Shown piece by piece: positions 55,063 to 64,000 of a DNA stretch of 64,000 nt (positions are counted from its first letter, which is position 1; every line of letters starts with the position of its first letter). The notes beneath the pieces were generated by a model. It saw only the letters and a program-made list of their open reading frames with translations, was not told the DNA's origin and searched no databases. This DNA is from Hippopus hippopus (Eukaryota; Mollusca; Bivalvia; Cardiida; Cardiidae). A program made the position numbers and the translations under genes. The stretch is from positions 18,216,999 to 18,280,998 of the forward strand of contig OX328100.1 in NCBI GenBank assembly GCA_946811185.2, in the 5' to 3' direction.

Positions 55063-55339
55063 AAATTAAAGTAAAACCTCTGAGCCTTTAAATACATAGG
55101 CCGCATAGAGTGGCCAGTTGACACTCCTCTTTATTACTGTCCATATTTAGATGTCAAGATCACGTGATAGAGTCAACAAATCAAATTTTGTATCAGAAAG
55201 TTCACTTGTTTATGAAATTTTGAAACTTTTGTAGACGGCGTTTCCAAGATCATAGCAGAATGATCGTGTTAACAATTCAGCATATGAAAATTTCACTTCT
55301 GCTACATTTGAACGCTCGGTACTAAGGTAGAACTTGTGT

Positions 55340-55550
55340 TTAGTTCCTATGACCTTCGAGGCTTTGAGTATACGTCCTTGGATCTGTCAGTTTTATTCTA
55401 TTCCCCCTATCTGCACTTGTCACAATGAAGTACCCTTGAGCAAGGTACCGCAGGATACCTAGCCTAGTACCAGAGAAACCCTGGAAAGGTATTAATATAT
55501 ATATAGCTATCGCCATCATATGAGTATTATTGACGGTTGATATCTGCGTA
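55340..55550 (+). repeat. SINE, head decayed
   Basis: CGAGGCTTTGAGTATAC at the box B position, TGAGCAAGGTACCGCAGG, ATCGCCATCATATGAGT and TGACGGTTGATATCTGC. A short (TA)n interrupts the body. Confidence 0.55.
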
Positions 55551-55593
55551 AAACTAAATTCAAACAGAAATTTCGTTTGTATTTCTGTTACAG

Positions 55594-55804
55594 GAAGAAC
55601 TTATTAGCATTTCGTCATCCTTATATCACAGGGGAATATGTAGACTTTCGAGTAGGAAGGGACCCACGTATTTCCCCAAACTGTTCAGGGTTCGTGGACA
55701 CATTATTTCGGGATTATAAAATAAACAATACATTTGGGGATACTCTCCCGATAAAAAGACAAGAGTATTGCGTGACAAGAGGAGTTCAAACGTCGCTCCT
55801 GTAA
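55594..55804 (+). CDS. Candidate terminal exon, unknown protein
   Basis: Follows a convincing acceptor, TTTGTATTTCTGTTACAG. The frame is open for 69 residues and ends in TAA. Translation includes FRHPYITGEYVDFRVGR, then ISPNCSGFVDTLFRDYK and RQEYCVTRGVQTSLL, of balanced composition, with two Cys and sequons NCS and NNT. A secreted or membrane protein is possible. A SINE lies in the presumed intron just upstream and a TTAA-B element starts 12 bases after the stop. No upstream partner exon was found in this window and no family was recognised. Phase: one base completes a split codon. Confidence 0.35.
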
Positions 55805-55815
55805 AACCGAGATCA

Positions 55816-56031
55816 TTAATCCTTTTACCTGCTAAAAATGTGAAATGAATCTTTAAAGCCGATAGAAAAAAACCGAAATGTTGCTATTTTAAAATTATTT
55901 TTTTGGTGAAAACATATCTCCCTATCAGACAGTGCAGATCCAAGATCAGACTGCACGTTCTGTGCAGTCTGATATTGATCTACACTGTCCGCAAAAGGTC
56001 CTTGAGTTGAGCTTAACAGCTTGAGGGTTAA
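55816..56031 (+). repeat. TTAA-B element
   Basis: TTAATCCTTTTACCTGC at the left, perfect hairpin GACTGCACGTTCTGTGCAGT, GCTTAACAGCTTGAGGGTTAA at the right. Confidence 0.9.
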
Positions 56032-56181
56032 AGCCGTGTTGGGACAAAAACAGTAATTGCTAAATTTTTAGAAAAATAACATGTCATCGCCCAGTATGGT
56101 CCTCTTCTATAGAAATCTAGCAAAACTTCTTTTTTTCTCTTCTTTAAGTGAGAAGGTAAAACACTGAATATAACATTCATT

Positions 56182-56925
56182 TGTGTCGTGCTTCTCTGAA
56201 AAGGTGGTTAAAATAATGCATCTAATGAAAGTATCGACCCAAGTTAGCCTGGTCCTCACAGTCCGTGCAAGCTGAACTAACTCGAACGTTTTTTTTTTTT
56301 TTTCTCTTTTTTCATTTTCAAATTTTCTACATGCCAAAGGACCAGTCTACTTCCTTATTGCAGTCGGTTTTAAGACACACTGGATTTTATGGATATACAG
56401 TTATTACTAGCTTGGTATAATTCATCACGGACATGAACAAAACTCTACGGAGCCCGGTAGGTGTCATGCTCTACACATTTTTTATTTCGAAATAACGAAA
56501 TTCTAAATCGTTCAAACGAAATACTATTTCGAGAAAACGAAATACGAAATCGTTAAAACGAAATGCTATTTCGATAAAACGGAATACTATTTCGAGAAAA
56601 CGAAATACTAAATCGTTAAAACGAAATGCTATTTCGAGAAAACAACACTTGGTTGTCGTCGTCCGCCATGGCCATGTGAGGTGACTCTCACATGGCCATG
56701 GTGGACGATGACAACCAAGTGTTCCGAACATACCCATTTCGTTTTCTCGAAATAGCATTTCGTTTTCTCGAAATAGCATTTCGTTTTAACGATTTAGTAT
56801 TTCGTATTCTCGAAATAGTATTTCGTTTGAACGATTTAGGATTTCGTTATTTCAAAATAAAAAAATGTGCAGAGCATGACACCTACCGGGCTCCGTAAAA
56901 CTCCCTTATCCCAGAGCAACGCTTT
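56182..56925 (+). repeat. Family A element with a 450-bp insertion
   Basis: TGTGTCGTGCTTCTCTG at the left, a disturbed stem (CAAGTTAGCCTGGTCC), GGATTTTATGGATATAC, an insertion after CAAAACTCT, then AAAACTCCCTTATCCCAG to the right end. Confidence 0.82.
56447..56896. mobile_element. Foldback Q with ATTTCG tandem motifs
   Basis: ACGGAGCCCGGTAGGTGTC at the left and GACACCTACCGGGCTCCGT at the right. It is flanked by AAAACTCT and AAAACTCC, a probable 8-bp duplication. The arms repeat CGAAATACTATTTCGAG-type units of about 18-20 bp. The centre is CCATGGCCATGTGAGGTG with its inverse. The 8-bp duplication suggests hAT-type mobilisation. Confidence 0.88.
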
Positions 56926-57299
56926 TTTAGAGGAGCCATGTGACATATTTGAGATATAGCCTTCATCTTTAGAAATGATTTTAAATGATATGAATTTAGT
57001 GTCGAGTATCGATGTGAAATGCTCTCTAAAGTTGTTAAAGGCTGCCTACTGGCACATGTCATTTCATTTCGCATACCTCATTCATAGGTTCTAGGATTTC
57101 TCGCTTACGTTACTTCGTACTAATGAATTATTTACTGGGCAATCTCATTCATGCTTTTTATTTTTGCACGAAAAACTGTAGTCTATCTGTAGAGATTTTT
57201 AGCGGACGCCGAAAACATTGCTGACCCAGATTTCTCTTCGAAATTAGATGTGAAAATTGGCGATCGAGATAAACCTGCTAATGTTTTGATCTTTAGATT

Positions 57300-57580
57300 C
57301 AAAACGCAATCAATATATGCTATTTTCCTTGGAACTGTTTTTCGTCCGTGACGTATACACCTGTCAAAGAAGGGAGTAGGCTTCATGTACATTTCAATAG
57401 ACTTTTACATGCACATATAGGTCAATAAATGATTTATGATTCTCGACATGCAATTATGTGAAAAAATAATCTGACATGAGTTTGCTTTTAAAGCAAAAGG
57501 CTCGCTAAAGACATTTTTTTTCTACTTTTTGATAAAATTTTATCTCAAATGCCAACTCATGTTTGATCCTTTATATTTTA
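57300..57580 (+). repeat. Family N repeat, partial
   Basis: TTTTTCGTCCGTGACGTATAC, GTAGGCTTCATGTACAT, AAAAAATAATCTGACATGAG and TTTTGATAAAATTTTATC match 59150-59380. Confidence 0.6.
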
Positions 57581-58054
57581 GTCATGGCTGACTGGCTCCT
57601 TAGCACGTTCATTTTGATAGATTTTTACCTTGCAAAAGACTAAAATCTGTTGTTTAAATAAAAAAGAAAAAAAAGAAAACGACTGGCCACAACAGGCACA
57701 ATGTGTAGCAATAAAAGAAAGAAAAAGAAATCGGTAAAAATTAATGAAAAAGATATCGATGTATTTCTTTGGACAGAAAATGTGCATTTAATGAAACACG
57801 ATAAAATAAGTAGGGCACAATTATTTGTTTCTTCATTTAAGTCTTCTTGCCTCGTTTAAAAAATGTTTCCACGGTAACAGAATTAATTACTAAAAGACAT
57901 TTGTTGATTTTCAATTATCTCTGTTTTGAACTAATTTACGAGTTTCATTGATTGTTTCTGTTTTTCATGATTAGTTTTTTTTTTTCAAGATGAATGCTGT
58001 CAGTTAAGCTCATGAAAACGACGGTTTCCTTTTTTGTTGTTGTTGTTGATGTGT
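57581..58054. other. No gene seen
   Basis: A-rich and T-rich tracts (AAAAAAGAAAAAAAAGAAAA class near 57660, TTGTTGTTGTTG near 58036). No repeat family or exon recognised. Confidence 0.4.
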
Positions 58055-58224
58055 TTAATACTTTGAGTGCCGCACAAATGAAATTGACTTTTTTTTCCAG
58101 ACCGTAAAAACGAAAGCCCCATCACTCAAGTTTACATGCAGGCATGTTTTGTCACCATACACTGCCAAGTATTTCGGAAAGCGCAGCTTGAATAGAGATT
58201 TCTGTTTTGCTGTTTGACTTTGAT
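58055..58224 (-). CDS. Candidate terminal exon, unknown protein
   Basis: Follows a good acceptor, TTCTCTTATGTTTATTGTAG, and stays open for 55 residues to TAA at 58055-58057. Translation includes KSLFKLRFPKYLAVYGDK, then LHVNLSDGAFVFTVWKK, and ends FVRHSKY, alternating hydrophobic residues like a small beta domain. The longer frame from an ATG at 58285 is an artefact, because its start lies in the end of a family A element. No family recognised and no partner exon found. Confidence 0.33.
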
Positions 58225-58246
58225 CTACAATAAACATAAGAGAATC

Positions 58247-58511
58247 TGATTCGTGCTCTATGAAAATGGTATTTAGTGCATCCACATATACTTTCGACCC
58301 AGGTCATCCTGTGCAGTCTGCGCAGGCTGACTTGGGTCGGAACTTTTAGCTTTTGTTAATTTTCTGCATGTCCAAGGACCAGTGTACCCCATGATTCAGT
58401 CGGTTGTTATACAAAATGGATCTGGTGGATCCATAATTATGTGATGACATGCTTGCTAAAATGCATCAATGAGGGGCATTAAACTTTCTTTTGCCAGAAC
58501 AGTGCTGAAAT
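58247..58511 (+). repeat. Family A element
   Basis: TGATTCGTGCTCTATG at the left and GCCAGAACAGTGCTGAAAT at the right. Stem AGGTCATCCTGTGCAG / TGCGCAGGCTGACTTGG. Confidence 0.8.
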
Positions 58512-58570
58512 TCTAAGGAGAGTGAGATCAATGTAAGTACTTTTACGAACAATGTACTTAGATTCGGATC

Positions 58571-58634
58571 ATGAGCTGGATCGATACTTATTGTAGATTC
58601 ATTGAGCCGACCTTTTCATAGCGCATGGCTTATG
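58571..58634 (-). repeat. Family A end fragment
   Basis: GGATCGATACTTATTGTAG, TTCATTGAGCCGACCTTTTC, GCGCATGGCTTATG: only the hairpin-proximal terminus survives. Confidence 0.6.
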
Positions 58635-58692
58635 TAAACTTTACCGCTTTCGATGGCTAAAAATACAAGGCAATGAAACCCAGATTTTTTTT

Positions 58693-58920
58693 TTATCCCT
58701 TTACCAAACAATGCCTGGTTTTAACGGCCCTGAGGAAGAAGCCTTCTGAAAACATTGTGGGAAATGGAGAAAATGCTGGTAACCAGTATTTTCTCCTTTT
58801 CCCACAATGTTTTCTACTCTTCAAAAGTCAAGTTCCAATTTTTGAGTCATGTTTATTTTGTCGTCTGCAAATGCTTTCAATTGAAAAGTCTAAAATTTTT
58901 ATCATTTGGTAAAGAGTTAA
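58693..58920 (+). repeat. Family D element, near-consensus
   Basis: TTATCCCTTTACCAAACAAT at the left, hairpin loop TGCTGGTAACCAGTA, TTGTCGTCTGCAAATGC, ATTTGGTAAAGAGTTAA at the right. Confidence 0.9.
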
Positions 58921-58921
58921 T

Positions 58922-59405
58922 CACACCACCTCCTCTGTTTTCAGTGTAATACATTCATTTCGAATTTTCTTATCTTAACATGTTTGAGATAAGCAAGAAG
59001 AGTCGTATTTGGTCAAAGTTCTATAATGATACGCATCATTTCTAAAAGACTGCTGATCAAGGTTTCTCTCTGTCAGAATTCATGGTTGTGACAAAGCTGC
59101 AAATTTTATTAAGTTTAGAATAAAAATCAAGTTTCTTTAGAACTATTTGTCGTCCGTGATGTAGATCTACACACCTATCAAAGAGCGAATAGGCTTCATG
59201 AATATACACGTACTTGTACTCCTTTGCTTTCACACAACATGAACTAATTCTTTAGATACTGTCACGTGAAAAAATAATCTGACCTGAGTTTGCCTTTAAG
59301 GTAAAATTTCATTCAACTCGTCCATAAAAGGCTGACTTAATACCATTTTTCTAGACTCTTTTGATAAAATTATGCGACTCATGTCAGATCCTATTTATTT
59401 CATAA
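58922..59405 (+). repeat. Family N repeat, longest copy
   Basis: TGTTTTCAGTGTAATACATTC, CGAATTTTCTTATCTTA, TTGTCGTCCGTGATGTAG, AATAATCTGACCTGAG, TTCTAGACTCTTTTGATAAA. It ends where a subfamily E fragment begins (GCTTGACTATACAAGCGGAC, 59406-59450), followed by a C11 run at about 59453. Confidence 0.65.
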
Positions 59406-59545
59406 GCTTGACTATACAAGCGGACGGTTTGGATTTAATATCTGGGGTTTAATCCCCCCCCCCCCTTAGAGTTTTTGCTTATGATACTGTCAGATTTGAA
59501 ATGTTTAGTATTGCAATTTTGATGAAATTACCATTGAAAAAATAT

Positions 59546-59993
59546 TTGACCCATGCTCCGGTATAATGGGATTTAAGGATAGGGCACCCTAATGGGATTC
59601 GTGTAACATCGTCTTTCATCGCCAAAATCGCACGGATTCGGCTAAGACTCGGGTAATCCGTAATAGATGCGAGTAAACAGCGTGTATCGGCCGATCGATT
59701 ACGGATTATTCGAGTCTTAGCCGAATCCAAACGTTTTTTTCGGCGATGAAAGGCGATGTTACACGAATCCCATTAGTGTGCACTATCCTTAATGCATCTC
59801 CTTATTGCATTACACCAAGCAAGTCATCATATAACTATAGATCCATAAAAATTATTTGTCTAACAACTAACTAAATCATGAAATAGAATGGGCCTTGGAC
59901 ATGCATAAGATTTACAAATGGCCAAACTTTTTGATCCATGACGGCTTGTGCGCACTGCGCAGGTAGACATGGGTTGATACTTTTTTAAGATGT
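59546..59993 (-). repeat. Family A element, inverted, with nested palindrome
   Basis: TTGACCCATGCTCCGG at the left, broken at its TTAA. It resumes at 59789 with TTAATGCATCTCC, keeps the internal segment, and stops inside the stem region at GGGTTGATACTT. Confidence 0.78.
59573..59792. mobile_element. Palindromic element R at a TTAA site
   Basis: TTAAGGATAGGGCACCCTAA at the left and TTAGTGTGC then ACTATCCTTAA at the right. The arms include GGGATTCGTGTAACATCG and its inverse, and a second stem CGGATTCGGCTAAGACTCG. TTAA flanks both sides. Size without flanks is about 212 bp. Confidence 0.85.
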
Positions 59994-60180
59994 TGTAAAC
60001 TTCTATTTCATCGAGTATAAGTCATAATTCTATAGGTGTTTCAACTAATTCAACCATTTCATTATCGAGGAAATGCATTCCAAGCTAGACAGTCCTATAA
60101 ATATATACGTATCAGAAGAAAGAAAGATATGACCTTACTACAGGAAAACATTTTGATGTGATTGTGATGTACGCCCTATC

Positions 60181-60562
60181 AAGGCCAAGTGGAGGGTAAA
60201 AGGGTAAAAGTAAATACTACGGGTAGTGAAATGCAATTTAGATTTAAATCATACAGTTTAAAAGTATGGAAATTATTGTGTAGATGATAATCTGTTGTTG
60301 TGCCGTCGGTCCAAGTTGTAGTTGCTGGCAGAAAAATGTATTTTAAAACCAGCTAAAAAATAAATCAGTAAACAAGATAGAACAATTTGGCAACTTCTGC
60401 CCAGTTTTGAAATTCGATTTTTTGCAAGCGACTAACCACTTGGACCGACTGTACAATAAAAGATTGTCATCCCCACAATAATTTCCTCCCTTTTTAAATG
60501 TTATGATTAAATTCAAATGCATTTTAACATCCGCGTTGTTTACTTTTGGCCGCCGCTGGGCC
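60181..60562 (+). repeat. Family L element
   Basis: AAGGCCAAGTGGAGGG at the left, GCTGGGCC at the right. The inner arms ATTATTGTGTAGATGATAAT and ATTGTCATCCCCACAATAAT are inverted. Core TTGTAGTTGCTGGCAG and CTTCTGCCCAGTTTTG. Confidence 0.68.
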
Positions 60563-60576
60563 AATATTTCTGTGGT

Positions 60577-60765
60577 TTGACGACCCTGAGGATGAAAACT
60601 TTTGATATCATTTTTATAAAAAAAGAGAAAATGTCGGTAACCACAATATTCTCATTTCCAACAATATTTTCTACTCTTTCAAAGACAATTTTCATCATTT
60701 TAGACGCACAAAAATTATCGTCTGCAAATTCTTTCAATTTTGATAAATAAAGAGTCAAAAGTTAA
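60577..60765 (+). repeat. Family D element, left end missing
   Basis: GACGACCCTGAGGATGAAAA, hairpin remnant GAGAAAATGTCGGTAACC, TTATCGTCTGCAAATTC, then AAGAGTCAAAAGTTAA. Confidence 0.65.
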
Positions 60766-60772
60766 GCAGCAT

Positions 60773-61011
60773 TTATCCTTTTCCCATACTATCCCGAAGT
60801 TTGATGACTCAAAGAAAGACAAATTTTAAAAACAATGTGGTGGAAGGAGAAAATGCTGGTAACCAGCATTTTCTCCTTTGACTGCATTTTTTTCTAATTT
60901 GTGTCTTTTGTTAGTTGTTAACAAATTTCGAATTTTTCAGTCACATTTTTCATCTGCAAAGTATTTTGATTCGGACAAGTCTCAAAATTTCGTCGTTTGG
61001 CAAAGAGTTAA
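60773..61011 (+). repeat. Family D element
   Basis: TTATCCTTTTCCCATAC at the left, perfect loop TGCTGGTAACCAGCA, GTCGTTTGGCAAAGAGTTAA at the right. Tandem with the previous copy. Confidence 0.85.
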
Positions 61012-61059
61012 AGATAAATCTCTGTAGCCAGACAGAAAAAAAAAAAAAAAATGCTGTTA

Positions 61060-61365
61060 AACCTTTGTAGTGTGTAGAATGGTTCAGATATTGGTCAGCT
61101 GTGTAAACAATAGTCGATAAATATGGTGCACGGAATAAGGAAGCTCAAGGGATTTGTCTTAGATCTGAAACCGGAAACGACAGCAGTGCTTCCTTTGATG
61201 GCCCCAAGAGAATGAAATGCATTTTCTATCGGTCGTCATGTGTGCCACCTTGCAACCTTAAGGGGCAACATTTGGCATGAAGATACAAGAATAATTATAG
61301 TTATATAAAATTAAGATGAAATGGATTAAAAACTGGCTGAAAACGAGTTTAGATGTATCTTTAAG
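61060..61365 (-). repeat. Family J repeat, inverted
   Basis: Reverse complement carries TTTTCAGCCAGTTTTTAATCC, CATGCCAAATGTTGCCCC, GACCGATAGAAAATGCATT, CGGTTTCAGATCTAAG and TTGTTTACACAGC. Confidence 0.72.
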
Positions 61366-61369
61366 TCAA

Positions 61370-62122
61370 GCCGCGGAGTCAGTACACATATCGATGTTTT
61401 CTGGGCCTAAACCAGGATATAGATTACCTCCTCGCAAAGAAACATCTGAATGAAGAAAGCGTTGTATGATAACATTGTATAACACCGAGAATCAATGGGA
61501 AATAATAATCAGGTTCGTCATACGGTATGTTCCTCGTTTATTTTCATTTACTATGGCTTGTTCGCTGAACGTCTACTGAAATATTGGACGAAATCTAGCA
61601 TTAACTTGTTTGATTACCCCGTTACACCGTAGGCTAACTTAAGACAAACCGACACAATTAAGACAAGGGGAAATTTCTGAATGCCATACTATTTTTGTTT
61701 GTTACTATTCATGACAAGATTGTGGGAGAGGGAAGAATTGTTTATTACAAGCAACTGCTCCCTTACTAGTCTTGCAATGTTTTCAAAAGCTTGGATCTGT
61801 AAGGACGTAAAAACTAGTGTTCTTTAGAGTAATGGGTGCAAGTAATCTTTATGGCATCAAATACCCATAACTCAATGACAATAACAATGATATTGTTTTC
61901 TATTATTTTTGGGATCCTTTTTGGTTCTTTCATCCTCGATTTGCTACTTTTATATGGACACATCTTTACATGGTTTGGTTCTTAAGTACACACGTGGTTT
62001 TTCTTTATAAGAAGTCTGAAAGCAGCGTCATAAATTATTGTTAGCTCTTCACAGTGACGGGAAAACAAAGAAAAAGCCACACTGTTTGTGCACAGGTCGT
62101 ACACTTCGGTTGAGAAATCTGT
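61370..62122. other. No confident gene
   Basis: A weak family D trace at 61718-61840 (AGATTGTGGGAGAGGG / CTTACTAGTCTTGCAATG). An acceptor-like and a donor-like site on the minus strand near 61440 enclose only 18 bases and were not called. Confidence 0.4.
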
Positions 62123-62387
62123 TTAGTCGCGCTCTGGCGAAAGGGGCCTTAATACATCTCCGTAAGCCATTTTATACCTATAGTACCAAGCAATTCGTCA
62201 CGTGATTGTTGCCGCATAATTTTTTTTCTTACGACCAACAAAATCATGAGGAATTTGGTCCTGGGACAGAAAGACAATTGACCAATAACAAAACGTTTCC
62301 ACTCAGGTCAGCATGCGCGGACTGCGCAGGCTGACCTGAATTGATACTTTTTGCAGATGCATTAAACCCCTTTCCACAGAGCTTGCT
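62123..62387 (-). repeat. Family A element, inverted
   Basis: TTAGTCGCGCTCTGGCG at the left, stem CAGGTCAGCATGCGCG / GCGCAGGCTGACCTG with one mismatch, and CCACAGAGCTTGCT at the right. Confidence 0.8.
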
Positions 62388-62500
62388 GTTTTGTGCGCTT
62401 TTAGCCTGTTTCTTTTAACATTTTTCCGTTGACAACATCTTGCATATAACAAGTAAATTGTACTGAATAGCTGTCATACATTACCAAGCCTTCTTTATTG

Positions 62501-62833
62501 TTAGCCTTTAGGCTGCTAAGCGGGACTCACTGACCTTTTGCGGACAATGTAGATAAAGATCAGACTGCACAGAACGTGCAGTCTGATCTTGAATCTACAC
62601 TGTCCGATAAGGAGATATTTTTCTCCTAGAAATAAATTTGAAATAGCAAACGTTTGGGTTTCTACAGTCGGCTTGAAACCTTCATTTAAGGTCTACGGTC
62701 CCTAACTCTCATATTAAAAGACGAAAGCTGCGAGAATGGCCGAATAGCCTTTACGAAAACGTCGATGATGCACGATATATACCGATAGGTTAGGGATCGT
62801 AGACCTTAACTTATGTAGCAGGATAAGGGTTAA
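62501..62833 (-). repeat. TTAA-B element, inverted, with nested palindrome
   Basis: TTAGCCTTTAGGCTGCTAAG at the left, perfect hairpin GACTGCACAGAACGTGCAGT, interrupted at TTAA in CTTCATTTAA, resuming TTAACTTATGTAGC, and ending GGATAAGGGTTAA. Confidence 0.88.
62697..62809. mobile_element. Palindromic element S at a TTAA site
   Basis: TTAAGGTCTACGGTCCCTAAC and GGTTAGGGATCGTAGACC then TTAA are inverted ends. About 105 bp between the TTAA copies, with CATATTAAAAGACG and GAAAACGTCGATGATGC inside and no ORF. Confidence 0.85.
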
Positions 62834-63099
62834 TAAGGTTACAAGTTAGGACCATCTTCTCTACATTATATAATGATGATAGAGCTGGCCAACTAGTCAG
62901 TCTGTGCCTGTCATCATAAACCATTGATTAAATGTGATTTCCCACGAGAACATTTACATTTGCTTTCAGTTTTAATATCTGATTAAGTCATTACACTGTA
63001 GTCTAGCCTGCCCCGTCACTGTGGAGCATTGTTTCAACTCAGCTCTTTTGGTATTTCAAACCTTTTTTCATCATTTTACGTCGATTGTGAAACAATTTT

Positions 63100-63270
63100 T
63101 TACAAGCTCAATCAATCACTCAGGATGATTGCTAACTGGAAACCGTACTCACGCGTTTATGTGGGTAGTTCTAAAGATTGACCACGCTCATCACGAGGTT
63201 CCAACCCTGAACCTTTGGTGTGAGAGGCCGTCACTCTACCACTACACCACTGTCTCCCACACTGTTGCTG
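63100..63270 (-). repeat. tRNA-derived SINE, inverted
   Basis: On the minus strand, box A-like TGGTGTAGTGGTAGAGTG, box B-like GGGTTGGAACCTC and an early end with GATTGATTGAGC. The middle of the body is deleted. Confidence 0.6.
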
Positions 63271-63580
63271 GTCTGTACTAATAACAGAAAAGAGCTATAA
63301 GTAACTAGAGTCGTAACAACACGTGGCTCAATAACGCCGCTAAACGTTGGTACGATAAACAGATTGTCAAACCTAATATAAAAAAATGTTCAAGGGATCC
63401 AGATATCCGCAACTTGCGTCTTGTTTTTCACAAATTCCAGTTTCTAGATAATATTTTTATCACGTTTCGCCACTACAAATATACATACTCGTAGGTACTT
63501 GTAGATATAAATACGGACTGCCATTCATTTCGAAGTGGGGTATAGTTGATGGCGGTATAGGATTTCTTGGTAGACTAGTA

Positions 63581-63728
63581 CTAATTCATCTCAAACGACT
63601 GGTATTCGAAAGAATTTTCTTTAAACTCTTTACAGCATGTATAGCAAATGCCTTGCTGTCCAGAACAGGGTAAAGTCAAGGTCGGGGACCGTAAGAAACG
63701 TCGTCTTAAGTTTGATTCTGTAGTACTG
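63581..63728 (-). CDS. Candidate terminal exon, unknown protein
   Basis: Follows an acceptor-like TGTATTTCTATATACCCAG and is open for 48 codons after one completing base, ending in TAG at 63581-63583. Translation contains RRFLRSPTLTLPCSG, then GICYTCCKEFKE, and ends YQSFEMN. The CxxCC cluster could bind metal or form disulfides, but no family fits. The upstream part of the gene would lie beyond 63.8 kb, possibly outside the window. Confidence 0.28.
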
Positions 63729-64000
63729 CTGGGTATATAGAAATACATTCTGATAAAAAGGAGTCTTGGGATTCCCAACTTGTTCTGTCTTGAATATCTA
63801 TGACGTTGAGGGGGTTAACCCTGTGGTATTTCATGAAGTAGTAAGATAGACCGACTATTTGCGGTAAAGTTATACACAATCAGCATCATTTTGTCTTATT
63901 TTACAGAATGACGTGACTATATTCACTTCTATTGAGCAATATCGTAAATACGTTTGTGAGAGCTGTACTTTGATCTGAGTCAGAGGCTTGCTTGGTTAGC

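Noticed and set aside
56471..56898. ORFs with repeated FRFLEIAFRF-type motifs on both strands
   Set aside because: They translate the CGAAAT modules of foldback Q in either direction; the repetition is DNA-level.

Overview
The window is animal nuclear DNA, most probably from a bivalve mollusc. It is AT-rich, has no dense gene array, and carries split genes at most. Nearly everything recognisable is repetitive: short non-autonomous DNA transposons (MITEs) with long hairpins, tRNA-derived SINEs, one decayed mariner, one 5'-truncated LINE, large foldback elements, and a tandem repeat bounded by GCTCACC/GGTGAGC that I associate with bivalve genomes. Species cannot be fixed from this sequence. No rRNA gene, credible tRNA gene, CRISPR array or bacterial operon was seen.

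Family names used below are mine. A: about 265 bp, ends GAGCCATGCTCTG / CAGAGCATGGCTC, strong hairpin near one end, 24 copies or fragments. B: about 210 bp, TTAA-bounded, ends TTAACCCTTATCCTGC, hairpin with arms GATCAGACTGCAC / GTGCAGTCTGATC; subfamily E has ends with CTTGACTAAACAAGCGG. C: 160-270 bp, ends ATATGGCCTGCAACACGCG, one or two hairpins, 4 copies. D: about 225 bp, TTAA-bounded, ends TTAACCCTTTACCA, central hairpin AAATGCTGGTAACCAGCATTT, over 20 copies. G, J, K, L, N, O: medium repeats with 2-4 copies each. P and Q: foldbacks. T: the 143-bp-unit tandem block. U: an 84-bp near-perfect palindrome and a relative.

Layout: 0-12 kb is dense in A, B, C and D. 12.7-15.6 kb holds the best host-gene candidate, a three-exon minus-strand model of about 116 residues whose introns contain the local repeats. 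16.2-18.4 kb is a foldback element with a dead mariner inside. 19-33 kb is repeats and SINEs. 34-37.5 kb is an inverted pair of K repeats, one interrupted by a LINE 3' end. 40.3-41.6 kb is the T block. 44.0-45.5 kb is a nested foldback. 46-64 kb is further repeats with several low-confidence single exons.

How it fits together: the interest lies in how the repeats interact. D, B and two small palindromes all sit at TTAA. C lies in or exactly at the edge of A in three of four cases. Q, R and S palindromes are inserted inside A or B copies. A, B and C share one hairpin core. Isolated coding exons were called from an open frame plus a splice signal only; chance frames of this length are common, so most carry low confidence and no function is assigned.
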